DNA of 34,626 bases. Source: Oscillospiraceae bacterium. GTDB taxonomy: Bacteria > Bacillota > Clostridia > Oscillospirales > CAG-272. Positions 6,954-14,446 of this stretch are shown piece after piece; within the stretch, counting starts at the first letter, position 1; every line of letters begins with the position of its first letter. The stretch lies in contig SVTA01000012.1 in the NCBI GenBank assembly GCA_015064005.1, positions 1 to 34,626 of the forward strand. The letters run 5' to 3'. Both the position numbers and the translations under genes were made by a program. The notes below the pieces were generated by a model that made no database searches, was not told the DNA's origin, and saw nothing but the letters and a program-made list of their open reading frames with translations.

Positions 6954-8735
6954 TTACGCCTTTTTCTTGTTGGTAAAGTGACGAATCACGAAAAGCGTGC
7001 CGATCATCAAAGCGATAGCAACGGGCAGGGATGCGTACCAGTAAAGGCCAACCGCCTGCATCAGACCTGCGATGATGTAGGACACAAAGGAAACGGCTGC
7101 CACAGTAATGGCATAGGGCAGCTGCGTCGAAACGTGCTGCACATGGTTGCACTGTGCGCCGGCAGAAGCCATGATGGTGGTATCCGAAATGGGCGAGCAG
7201 TGGTCACCGCACACAGCACCCGCAAGACAAGCGGACATGGCAATCACGCCAAGCTCGCTGTCAAGGCCAATACCGGCCTGCACGATGGGAATCAGAATGC
7301 CGAAGGTGCCCCAAGAGGTGCCGGTTGCAAACGCGAGACCGCATGCAATCAAGAAGATGATGGCGGGCAGGAAGAGCTTCAGCGCACCTGCATTTTCCAG
7401 AATCTCGGCAACAAACATATCGGAACCGAGCAGAGAGGTTACATTCTTCAACGCGGTTGCCAAGGTCAGAATGAGGATAGCGGGCACCATAGCCATAAAG
7501 CCCTTGGGCAGCGCTTCCATAGAAACCTTGAAGGACACAAGACGGCGAGCCATCAGATAAATCATAATCAGGATCAGCGCGAAGAGAGAACCAAGCGGCA
7601 GACCGACGGTGGCATCCGTATCACCAAAGGAGGAGATGAGATTCCACTGATTTGTCCCCTCGGTAAAGAAGCCGCCGACATACATTAAGGCCGCAACGCA
7701 GGAAACGATCAGAATGCAGATGGGTACGATCAGGTCGGAAACCTTGGCACGCGCCGCAATCTTTACCTGCTTTTCGTCCTCCAGCTCCACCTCATCCAGA
7801 GCACCGAGATCGCCATCGTTCATGGCTGTGAACTCCACACCGGCCATCTTGCCGTAATCATAGCCCATAATGGAAATGGCGATCACAAACACGATGGTGA
7901 GCAGCGAATAGAAGTTATAGGGAATGGCCTTGATAAAGAAGGTCAGACCCTGGCCGTCAGCCACGTACTGGGAAACGGCAGCAGCCCAGGAGGAAACCGG
8001 CGCGATCATGCAGATCGGCGCGGCGGTCGCATCAATGATGTAGGCAAGCTTTGCGCGGGAGATCTTGTGCGTATCCGAAACGGGACGCATCACACTACCC
8101 ACGGTAAGGCAGTTAAAGTAGTCGTCTACAAAGATCAGCACACCGAGAGCGAAGGTGGCAAGCAACGCACCCACGCGAGTCTTTACGTGCGTCTGAGCCC
8201 ACTGACCGAAGGCCTTGGAGCCACCGGCCTTATTCAGCAGCACCACGATGGCACCGAGGATCACAAGGAAGGCGAAAATACCGGCCGTACCGGAGACCGC
8301 ACTGATCAGACCGTCGTTCACGATGGTATCCAGCGCCTTGACGGGATGGAAATTGGCGTAAAAGATGCCGCCGGCAACCACACCGATAAACAAAGAGCTG
8401 TATACCTCCTTGGTCATCAGCGCAAGACCGATTGCAATAATGGGAGGCACCAAGGACATGAAGGTGGCATAGTAGGGGCTGGGAGCAGCCACCTGCTTTG
8501 CGCCCTCGCAATCACCGCAGGTGCGCTCGGAGCCGGGGAAAATACCCGTGCCCAGACAAGTTGCACACTGAGGTGTATCGCCGTCGCAATCCGGGCAGGC
8601 ATATGCCACGGTACCGGTTCCCTCGCAGGTCGCGCAATCCACAAGGGTTGCACTCTTCAGCACGAAGGAAAGCACCACGACGATCACCAGCGCCAACGCA
8701 ATGATGATCAGATTTGTCAAATGCTTTTTGTTCAT
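6954..8735 (-). CDS. NhaC-superfamily transporter, probable lysine transporter (LysW-like), with DnaJ-type Cys module
   Basis: A 593-aa integral membrane protein with about a dozen hydrophobic segments and NhaC-family motifs (GALLATFALGVLIFVDDYFN, ATGTSWGTFG, GDHCSPISDTTIM). The ATG at 8735 has AGGAG 6-7 nt upstream; the frame stays open further 5' only because it runs through the riboswitch leader. NhaC relatives are classed as Na+/H+ antiporters, but a lysine riboswitch precedes this gene. Comparative genomics has proposed NhaC-type proteins under this riboswitch as lysine transporters (LysW), so lysine uptake is the better call. Unusually, residues 34-76 between helix 1 and the next membrane segment carry four CxxC units (CATCEGTG, CPDCDGDT, CATCLGTG, CGDCEGAK) like the DnaJ zinc-binding domain. 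With Lys at the N-terminus inside, this loop should face outwards. The gene is monocistronic. Confidence 0.9.
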   Translation of the reverse strand: MNKKHLTNLIIIALALVIVVVLSFVLKSATLVDCATCEGTGTVAYACPDCDGDTPQCATCLGTGIFPGSERTCGDCEGAKQVAAPSPYYATFMSLVPPIIAIGLALMTKEVYSSLFIGVVAGGIFYANFHPVKALDTIVNDGLISAVSGTAGIFAFLVILGAIVVLLNKAGGSKAFGQWAQTHVKTRVGALLATFALGVLIFVDDYFNCLTVGSVMRPVSDTHKISRAKLAYIIDATAAPICMIAPVSSWAAAVSQYVADGQGLTFFIKAIPYNFYSLLTIVFVIAISIMGYDYGKMAGVEFTAMNDGDLGALDEVELEDEKQVKIAARAKVSDLIVPICILIVSCVAALMYVGGFFTEGTNQWNLISSFGDTDATVGLPLGSLFALILIMIYLMARRLVSFKVSMEALPKGFMAMVPAILILTLATALKNVTSLLGSDMFVAEILENAGALKLFLPAIIFLIACGLAFATGTSWGTFGILIPIVQAGIGLDSELGVIAMSACLAGAVCGDHCSPISDTTIMASAGAQCNHVQHVSTQLPYAITVAAVSFVSYIIAGLMQAVGLYWYASLPVAIALMIGTLFVIRHFTNKKKA

Positions 8736-8750
8736 AATCTTCTCCTTTTT

Positions 8751-8781
8751 AAAAAAATAAAACCGCGACGAAGCGCCGCGG
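8751..8781 (-). terminator. Riboswitch-controlled intrinsic terminator
   Basis: On the minus strand CCGCGGC and GTCGCGG form a 7-bp stem (one G-U pair) around a GCTTC loop, followed by TTTTATTTTTTT. It lies between the lysine aptamer and the ribosome binding site, as expected for transcription termination when lysine is bound. Confidence 0.88.
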
Positions 8782-8803
8782 CAAACCAAACAAGGCTGTC
8801 GAA

Positions 8804-8958
8804 GATAGCACTCCACAAAACTGTGACAGTACCGGACATGTTTTGCCCGATCCCAACAACCATCCACGGAAACAGACGGCCATTTCGGCAATGCTCCCTT
8901 TCGCGTGCGGCATTTCCGTGCCGATCACCACGCTACTGATGCGCATTGCGCCTCTATC
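8804..8958 (-). promoter_or_regulatory. Lysine riboswitch (L box) aptamer
   Basis: The minus-strand leader carries the conserved blocks of the lysine riboswitch in order: GATAGAGGCGC (5' side of P1), ATCAGTAGC, GAAAGGGAGCATTGCCGAA, TGTTGGGA, ACTGTCACAG, and TGGAGTGCTATC (3' side of P1). GATAG and CTATC close P1. The aptamer begins at about the first transcribed base and is followed by a terminator hairpin just before the transporter gene. High lysine should therefore stop transcription of the transporter. Confidence 0.95.
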
Positions 8959-8965
8959 TTTTTCT

Positions 8966-8994
8966 ATTATAAAGCATCTATCTGATTTTGTCAA
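8966..8994 (-). promoter_or_regulatory. Promoter of the lysine-riboswitch transporter
   Basis: Minus-strand TTGACA (8989-8994), a 17-nt spacer and TATAAT (8966-8971), an exact consensus match. The -35 lies inside the last codons of the upstream flippase gene, and the predicted start near 8959 coincides with the beginning of the aptamer. Confidence 0.93.
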
Positions 8995-10405
8995 TATCTT
9001 CTTTGCTTTTTTGCGTTTTTTTCAAAGAAAATGGGAGCATTTGGCGAATCAACCCGAAAGCCGTCGGTATTTCCTCAAAAAACGGCAACAACGCAAGCGC
9101 AGAAATTATGCTTGCTGTGACATACATATCACGTGCAGCAAAAACAGCAGCAAATAACAGTAATAAAGCCGCAAGCGTGACCTTGTGCGGGCGGGTATCA
9201 AAGGCCAGCAGCCGTCGTGCGTGAAGCGCCCGCAGCAAAAATATCAGATAATACGATACGAGTGTAGCCAGCGCCGCACCCATGGCGCCTCCCGCAGGGA
9301 TCCACCAAATATTCAACACCAAATTGCAAAGGCCGCCTGCAAGCGTTGTCAAAAACGAGGCGCCGGAGCGCATTCTGACCGTATAAACGCTGCCGAGAAA
9401 GGTAACGATACCGGAAATAAGTGACGCCACCGCCAGAATCGGCACATAGCGCGCCGCCTCACCGTAGCCCGCCGCATACAGGTGTGAGATCACCGCCCGC
9501 GCACTGACGATCACTACTCCTGTCGCCGTGACCAGCACCGGCAGCATGGCGCCGTAAACGCGATCAAAAAGCCTCTCCCGTGATTCTTGCTCACACAGAG
9601 CGGCATAATGCCACGCCTCCATAAAAATGCTGACTCCGAGGGTCAGCACCGCAGGAATACGTCCGGCGGCCGCATAAAGCCCGGTCAGCGCCTCTCCGTG
9701 ATAAAAAAGCAACACGTAGCGATCGGAAACCGACATCACCCACCAAAGGATAGCCGTGGGTACCAGCGGCAGCGCATAACGGAGCATCCGTGTGACAAGA
9801 CCACGATCCAAAGCCCGCCACGAAAACAGACGCCAAGGCGGCGCGTGCAGGAAAAGCAGTAAGCACGTCATGCCATCCGCCAAAACCACTGCCGCCAGAT
9901 ACCCGCTCACACCCAACCGCAGAACGGGCAAAAACAGCAGCTCCAGCAGTGTTGTAGCCGTAACGCAAAAAAACTGCTGCAGTGCAAAAAGCCCGTATTT
10001 CCCCTGTCCGCGCAAATAATGCGCGAAAAAACTGCGCATCATAGATGCCAGCACGTAAAAAAAGAGCAGATACCGATAGGGTGCCATCGTGGCGGAAAGT
10101 CGAAAAAGCGGCAGAACCATTCCAAACGCCACCGCTCCCGTCAAGGCCATGATCAAGCCGTTTGAAAAAACGGTTCTCTCCCCTGCCCCACCCGCACCAA
10201 ACCGGAAAACCGCCTCCGGCGCATTCAGTGAAACCAGTGGTATCAGCAGCACCGCCGTGCTGACAATGATATCCACCGTGCCGAAATCCGCCGGAGTGAG
10301 ATATGCTGTATACAGCGGCATCAAAAAAAAGACGGCGATCTTTGAAAGCGCCGTGGCGCCACCCAAAAGCAGTGTGTGCCGCATCAGCTTCTTCTCGGCC
10401 TGCAT
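8978..10405 (-). CDS. Polysaccharide/lipid-linked oligosaccharide flippase (PST/MOP superfamily)
   Basis: A 475-aa membrane protein with about 12-14 hydrophobic segments. The N-terminus (LLLGGATALSKIAVFFLMPL, then YTAYLTPADFGTVDI) is typical of Wzx-like flippases of the MOP exporter superfamily, which move undecaprenyl-linked sugars across the membrane. The ATG at 10405 is chosen because AGGAGG lies 6 nt upstream; an ATG at 10420 actually contains part of that site. No glycosyltransferase, polymerase or ligase gene is next to it, so it is an orphan and its cargo cannot be inferred. A MurJ-like or spore-wall role is possible. No convincing own promoter is visible in the short gap upstream. No terminator follows it before the lysine riboswitch leader. 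Confidence 0.85.
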   Translation of the reverse strand: MQAEKKLMRHTLLLGGATALSKIAVFFLMPLYTAYLTPADFGTVDIIVSTAVLLIPLVSLNAPEAVFRFGAGGAGERTVFSNGLIMALTGAVAFGMVLPLFRLSATMAPYRYLLFFYVLASMMRSFFAHYLRGQGKYGLFALQQFFCVTATTLLELLFLPVLRLGVSGYLAAVVLADGMTCLLLFLHAPPWRLFSWRALDRGLVTRMLRYALPLVPTAILWWVMSVSDRYVLLFYHGEALTGLYAAAGRIPAVLTLGVSIFMEAWHYAALCEQESRERLFDRVYGAMLPVLVTATGVVIVSARAVISHLYAAGYGEAARYVPILAVASLISGIVTFLGSVYTVRMRSGASFLTTLAGGLCNLVLNIWWIPAGGAMGAALATLVSYYLIFLLRALHARRLLAFDTRPHKVTLAALLLLFAAVFAARDMYVTASIISALALLPFFEEIPTAFGLIRQMLPFSLKKTQKSKEDIDKIR

Positions 10406-10480
10406 GCTGTGCCTCCTCATCCGAAATCTTCAATATTCATTATGAACGGAATCGGAGAAAACACACGCGGCAAAATATGC

Positions 10481-10519
10481 AAAAAAGACGCAAGCGCTGC
10501 AGCGCCTGCGTCTTTTTTT
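10481..10519 (-). terminator. Intrinsic terminator after yebC
   Basis: An inverted repeat AAAAAAGACGCAAGCGCTG / CAGCGCCTGCGTCTTTTTT with one mismatched pair, ending in T7 on the plus strand and A6/T6 on the minus. It starts 1 bp after the yebC stop and separates argS-yebC from the flippase gene. Confidence 0.88.
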
Positions 10520-10520
10520 C

Positions 10521-11252
10521 TTAATCGCAATTTTCCCAGTTGTGGTAGACGTTCATCACGTCGTCATCCTCCTCCAGCATCTCGACAAGCAGACCCATAA
10601 ACTTCAGGTCGTCCTCGGCAGTCAGCGTCACGGAGGTGGTGGGGATCTTGTCGGGCTCGGCGGAAAGAATGGGATATCCCGCCTCAGCCAGCGTATCCTT
10701 TACGGCATAGAGATCGTCGGGAGTGGTGTAGATCTCAAACACACCGTCGCCGGCGGCAAAGTCCTCCGCACCGGATTCCAGCGCGGTTTCCATCAGCTTA
10801 TCCTCGTCCACGTCGCCATCCTCGTTGTTCACGATGATCACGCCCTTATCCTCGAAGAGGAAGGAGACGCACCCGGAGGTGCCCATATTGCCGTGGTACT
10901 TGTTGAAATAGGAACGGATATTACCTGCAGTGCGGTTCCGGTTGTCAGTGGTGGCTTCCACGATCACGGCAACGCCGCCGGGGCCATAACCCTCATAGGT
11001 GACCTCCTCGTAATCCTCGCCGGTGCTACCCATGGCCTTTTTGATGATACGCTCAATGTTATCATTGGGCACGTTGTTGGATTTGGCCTTCTGAATCAGG
11101 TCACGCAGCTTGGAGTTGGAGTTGGGATCACCGCCGCCTGCCTTGACGGCTACGGCAATCTCCTTGCCGATCTTGGTGAAGACCTTAGCCTTCTGTGCAT
11201 CGGTTTTTTCTTTCTTGTGCTTGATATTCGCCCATTTGCTATGTCCGGACAT
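10521..11252 (-). CDS. yebC: YebC/PmpR/TACO1-family protein
   Basis: A 243-aa cytoplasmic protein of full family length. The opening MSGHSKWANIKHKKEKTDAQ is the family signature, followed by GGGDPNSNSKLRDLIQKAKS and YEGYGPGGVAVIVEATTDNR. Members have been described as DNA-binding regulators (PmpR), and more recently, for the TACO1/YebC group, as factors that help ribosomes translate difficult stretches such as polyproline. A strong AGGAG precedes the ATG. It follows argS by 13 bp and is closed by a terminator, so the two form an operon. That pairing with a tRNA synthetase favours a translation role, which is inference. Confidence 0.95.
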   Translation of the reverse strand: MSGHSKWANIKHKKEKTDAQKAKVFTKIGKEIAVAVKAGGGDPNSNSKLRDLIQKAKSNNVPNDNIERIIKKAMGSTGEDYEEVTYEGYGPGGVAVIVEATTDNRNRTAGNIRSYFNKYHGNMGTSGCVSFLFEDKGVIIVNNEDGDVDEDKLMETALESGAEDFAAGDGVFEIYTTPDDLYAVKDTLAEAGYPILSAEPDKIPTTSVTLTAEDDLKFMGLLVEMLEEDDDVMNVYHNWENCD

Positions 11253-11265
11253 TGTTTTATTCTCC

Positions 11266-13002
11266 TTAAATTTTTTCCATGGTTTTCAAACAGATCAGCG
11301 GGAAGGCGTTGCCCAGCACCACGTTGACGGCGCGGGTCAGCGCTACGCGGGTCGCACGCACGGTTGCGTCCTCCGCATTCAGGATCTGGCAGTTGTGATA
11401 AAAGCGGTTGAAGGCGGCGGCCACGTCAAGGATGTAGCGCGTGATGACGGAGGGCTCATAATCCGCAATGGCGGCATTTACCTTCTCCGGGAAGCGTGCC
11501 AGCACCTTCAGCAGCGCGGCCTCGTCGTTTTCGGTGATCTGCAGAGGTATTTCCTCCATATCGCCCGCGCGGCGCAGCACCGCGCAGGTGCGCGCGTAGG
11601 TGTACTGGGCATAGGGGCCGGTGTTGCCGTCAAAGTTGAGGGCATCCTCCATCACGAAGTTGATATCCTTGATGCGGCTGTTGGAGAGATAATAGAACAC
11701 GATGGCGCCCACGCCAACGGCCTCTGCCACCTCCTGCTTGTTTTCAAGATCGGGATTCTTCTCCTCCATAATGCCTGCAACCTCGTCGATGGCGGCCTTG
11801 AAAAGATCCTTCAGCAGCACCACGTTGCCGGTTCTGGTGGCAAGCTTTGCACCGTTGATGCTGACCGTACCGTAAGGCACGTGCACCAGCTGATCGTGCC
11901 ACTGGTAGCCCATCAGCTCCACCACCTTGAACCACTGGGCAAAGTGCAGGCTCTGACCGGCAGAAGTCACGTAGATGGCTTTATCAAAATCGTAAGTTTC
12001 CTTACGGTAAACGGCGGCAGCAATATCGCGAGTAGGATACAGCGTGGAGCCATCCCGCTTCAGAATCAGACAAGGAGGCATATTGTAGGGTTCCAGATCC
12101 ACGATAGAGGCGCCATCGTCGATCTTAAGAAGTCCCATGTCCCGCAGCTTCTGCACCTGTGCGGGCATTTTGTCGGTATAAAAGCTCTCACCCTTATAGC
12201 TGTCAAATTCAATGCCAAGCTGCTTGTAGGTCTTTTGATACTCTGCAAGGCTGATATCAATAAACCAGCGCCACAGCGCGAGATTTTCCTCGTCGCCCAG
12301 CTCCAGCTTTCGGAACTCGGCGCGAGCTGCGTCGCCAAGTGCGGGATCGGCGGGAATACCCTTTTCCTCGTTACCGGAAATGGCGTTATTGATGCGCACG
12401 TAAAGCTCAACCAGCTTATCAATGCCACCCTCCTCGATCTGTTGGCGGTCGCCCCACTTTTTATAAGCCACAATCAGCTTACCGAACTGGGTGCCCCAGT
12501 CGCCAAGGTAGTTGATACCTACGCACTTGTAGCCTGCAAACTCGTGCAGCTTTTTCAGAGAATGACCGATCACGGTAGTGCCGAGATGACCGATATGAAA
12601 GGGCTTGGCCACGTTAGGAGAGGAGTAATCCAGCACCACGGTCTTGCCGCAGCCCACGTCGCTGGCGCCGTAACGGGCACCGGCATCGAGAATGCCGGAA
12701 AGCACGCTATCCGTCAGATACTGATGGGAAACAGAAATATTCAAATAGCCGTTAACGGCCTCGGCCTTGCCCACACAGGACAACCCCGCCAGGCAATCTG
12801 CCAGCGCCGTCGCGATCTGCACCGGCGCGCGACGCAGCGTGCGGGAAAGCTTGAAGCAAGGCAGCGCAAGATCCCCCATACTGTCATCGGGCGGATATTC
12901 CAGCATCGAGGCCAGCTCCTCCGCAGTGGGAGCACCGGGCACACCAAGGGCTGCAATGCCCTCCCCAAGGCGCTCCGCGATCATTTTTTTGATAGTCAGC
13001 AT
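11266..13002 (-). CDS. argS: Arginyl-tRNA synthetase
   Basis: A 578-aa class I aminoacyl-tRNA synthetase that charges tRNA-Arg. The ATG at 13002 (MLTIKKMIAERL) follows AGAGG with 6 nt spacing; an in-frame ATG at 13038 is unsupported. The N-terminal Arg_tRNA_synt_N domain covers about the first 90 residues. The HIGH motif appears in SSPNVAKPFHIGHLGTTVIG (near residue 135). The KMSKS site is the degenerate AKLATRTGN (near 383), as is common in ArgS. The C-terminal DALR anticodon-binding domain starts at YAQYTYARTCAVLRR. All expected parts are present at normal length. The gene has its own promoter and is co-transcribed with yebC. Confidence 0.97.
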   Translation of the reverse strand: MLTIKKMIAERLGEGIAALGVPGAPTAEELASMLEYPPDDSMGDLALPCFKLSRTLRRAPVQIATALADCLAGLSCVGKAEAVNGYLNISVSHQYLTDSVLSGILDAGARYGASDVGCGKTVVLDYSSPNVAKPFHIGHLGTTVIGHSLKKLHEFAGYKCVGINYLGDWGTQFGKLIVAYKKWGDRQQIEEGGIDKLVELYVRINNAISGNEEKGIPADPALGDAARAEFRKLELGDEENLALWRWFIDISLAEYQKTYKQLGIEFDSYKGESFYTDKMPAQVQKLRDMGLLKIDDGASIVDLEPYNMPPCLILKRDGSTLYPTRDIAAAVYRKETYDFDKAIYVTSAGQSLHFAQWFKVVELMGYQWHDQLVHVPYGTVSINGAKLATRTGNVVLLKDLFKAAIDEVAGIMEEKNPDLENKQEVAEAVGVGAIVFYYLSNSRIKDINFVMEDALNFDGNTGPYAQYTYARTCAVLRRAGDMEEIPLQITENDEAALLKVLARFPEKVNAAIADYEPSVITRYILDVAAAFNRFYHNCQILNAEDATVRATRVALTRAVNVVLGNAFPLICLKTMEKI

Positions 13003-13052
13003 ATAAAACCTCTTTTTCGTTCCTTCGCGCGTCTGCATTGCGCGAACAAGTA

Positions 13053-13081
13053 ATTATATAACAAAATTCCTCAATAATCAA
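13053..13081 (-). promoter_or_regulatory. Promoter of argS-yebC
   Basis: Minus-strand TTGATT (13076-13081), a 17-nt spacer and TATAAT (13053-13058). The start would be near 13046, giving a leader of about 44 nt with no T-box-like structure. Confidence 0.8.
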
Positions 13082-13102
13082 GGTGTTTCGGAAAATTTTC
13101 GC

Positions 13103-14446
13103 TCATTCACCTGCAACGGAAATATCACGCACCAGCATAGCGGGGGCAGCACTCATAGAAAATCCACAGGTGCCCACCTCGATCTCGGAGCCGACGGCCT
13201 CAATATTCTTTAACAGATCAAAGAAATTGCCCGCGATGGTAAATGCCTTGACAGGGCCGGCCTTTTTGCCGTCCTTGATGGCAAAGCCTGCGCTCTCAAT
13301 GGAGAAATCGCCGGTCACGGCGTCGCAGCCCGCGTGCAGACCCTTCATCTCGGTGATATAGATGCCGTCACTAACCCTTGCAAAAAGCTCCTCAAGCGTA
13401 TCCGTGCCGGCCTCAATGGAGCGGCAGTAGCTGCGAATAGCCACGGGATCGGCATAGGAGCCGCGTCCGGCATTACCGGTGGACTTGTTGCCGGTCTTTT
13501 TGGCAGTGGTCAGATCGTACAGCAGCGTTTTCAACACACCCTTTTCGATCAACGCCTTCTTGTAGGTGGGCACACCCTCTGCATCAAAGGGCATCTGCAT
13601 CGTGTTGGCAGGATAGAAGGGATCGTCATACACCGTCAATGCAGGAGAGGCAACAGCAGTTCCCTCCTTGCCCTTCAGCAACGACAGGCCAAGCATGGCA
13701 CTCTTGCCGCTGAAAATACCGCCGAAGGTAGAAAACAGCGTACGCACCTCCTTGGCAGAAAATACCACGTTATATTTGCCGGTCTTGACGCCCTTGCCAC
13801 CAAGACGTGCAATGGCCTCGGCCACGGCCTTTTCGGCAATGCCGGATTTGTCGGGATCCAGCTCGGCGGACATATCCGCGCCGTAGGAGGGCTCTTTTCC
13901 ATCGTTGATCACGGCCTCGGCATAGGAGTAGCGCATGGCGGCACTATGAGAAAGCGAAAGTCCGCGAGAGTTGGCAAGCGAAACCGTTACCTCCGCGGCG
14001 CCCGCGGCAGTAGAGGTGCCGTCGGTTACCATATCGCTGGCGCCGTAAATGCGTTCCTGCAGCTCCATGGCCGTACGACGCAGCTCCGCGGCGGTGGGCA
14101 GCTGTGCTTTTTCTACGGTCACCTTGCCGTAAATGTCGCCCTCGTCGGGCAGGAAGAAGATGGGCTCCTCGTCCGCATCCACCAACGCGGCGTTGGCGAT
14201 GGCACGGGGGATCAGTGCCTCCAGTTCCTCCTTTACGATACACTCCGTGGAGGCCGAGCCAATCTTTCCCTCCACCGCGCAGCGGAAGGAGATACCGCCG
14301 GCATTACCGAAGGCGGAGGCGTTTGGCTCACGATTCAGTGCGTCCGCCGAAGCGTCGGTGGAAACACGGTAATATACATCATAATCCTTCAGACCTGCTT
14401 TATCAGCAGCGGCAAAAAGGATATCCTTCATTTCTTGAAAATTCAT
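13103..14446 (-). CDS. pmbA: TldD/PmbA-family metallopeptidase subunit (PmbA/TldE-like)
   Basis: A 447-aa protein homologous to TldE (PmbA), the partner that pairs with TldD. Together they form a zinc-dependent protease that degrades unfolded peptides and, in enterobacteria, trims microcin B17 and the CcdA antitoxin. The sequence lacks the HExxxH metal site, as expected for the E subunit, and has the C-terminal HAGCDAVTGDFSIESAGFAI block and the GNAGRGSYADP segment. Its ATG shares one base with the tldD stop (TGATG), which implies translational coupling and equal amounts of the two subunits. It is the last gene of the miaB-pmbA run. No strong terminator is seen before the argS promoter. Confidence 0.93.
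   Translation of the reverse strand: MNFQEMKDILFAAADKAGLKDYDVYYRVSTDASADALNREPNASAFGNAGGISFRCAVEGKIGSASTECIVKEELEALIPRAIANAALVDADEEPIFFLPDEGDIYGKVTVEKAQLPTAAELRRTAMELQERIYGASDMVTDGTSTAAGAAEVTVSLANSRGLSLSHSAAMRYSYAEAVINDGKEPSYGADMSAELDPDKSGIAEKAVAEAIARLGGKGVKTGKYNVVFSAKEVRTLFSTFGGIFSGKSAMLGLSLLKGKEGTAVASPALTVYDDPFYPANTMQMPFDAEGVPTYKKALIEKGVLKTLLYDLTTAKKTGNKSTGNAGRGSYADPVAIRSYCRSIEAGTDTLEELFARVSDGIYITEMKGLHAGCDAVTGDFSIESAGFAIKDGKKAGPVKAFTIAGNFFDLLKNIEAVGSEIEVGTCGFSMSAAPAMLVRDISVAGE

Noticed and set aside
8736-8891. N-terminal extension of the NhaC-family protein to 645 aa
   Set aside because: The extra 52 codons are translated riboswitch and terminator sequence. The ATG at 8735 has a good AGGAG site.
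9591-10433. A 280-codon Gly/Ala/Phe-rich frame on the minus strand
   Set aside because: It is in the wrong frame of the flippase gene; the other frame has clear transmembrane segments and the AGGAGG start.
11110-13053. A 647-codon open frame on the plus strand
   Set aside because: It is the antisense shadow of argS and of the yebC 5' end, with no recognisable domain and no ribosome binding site.
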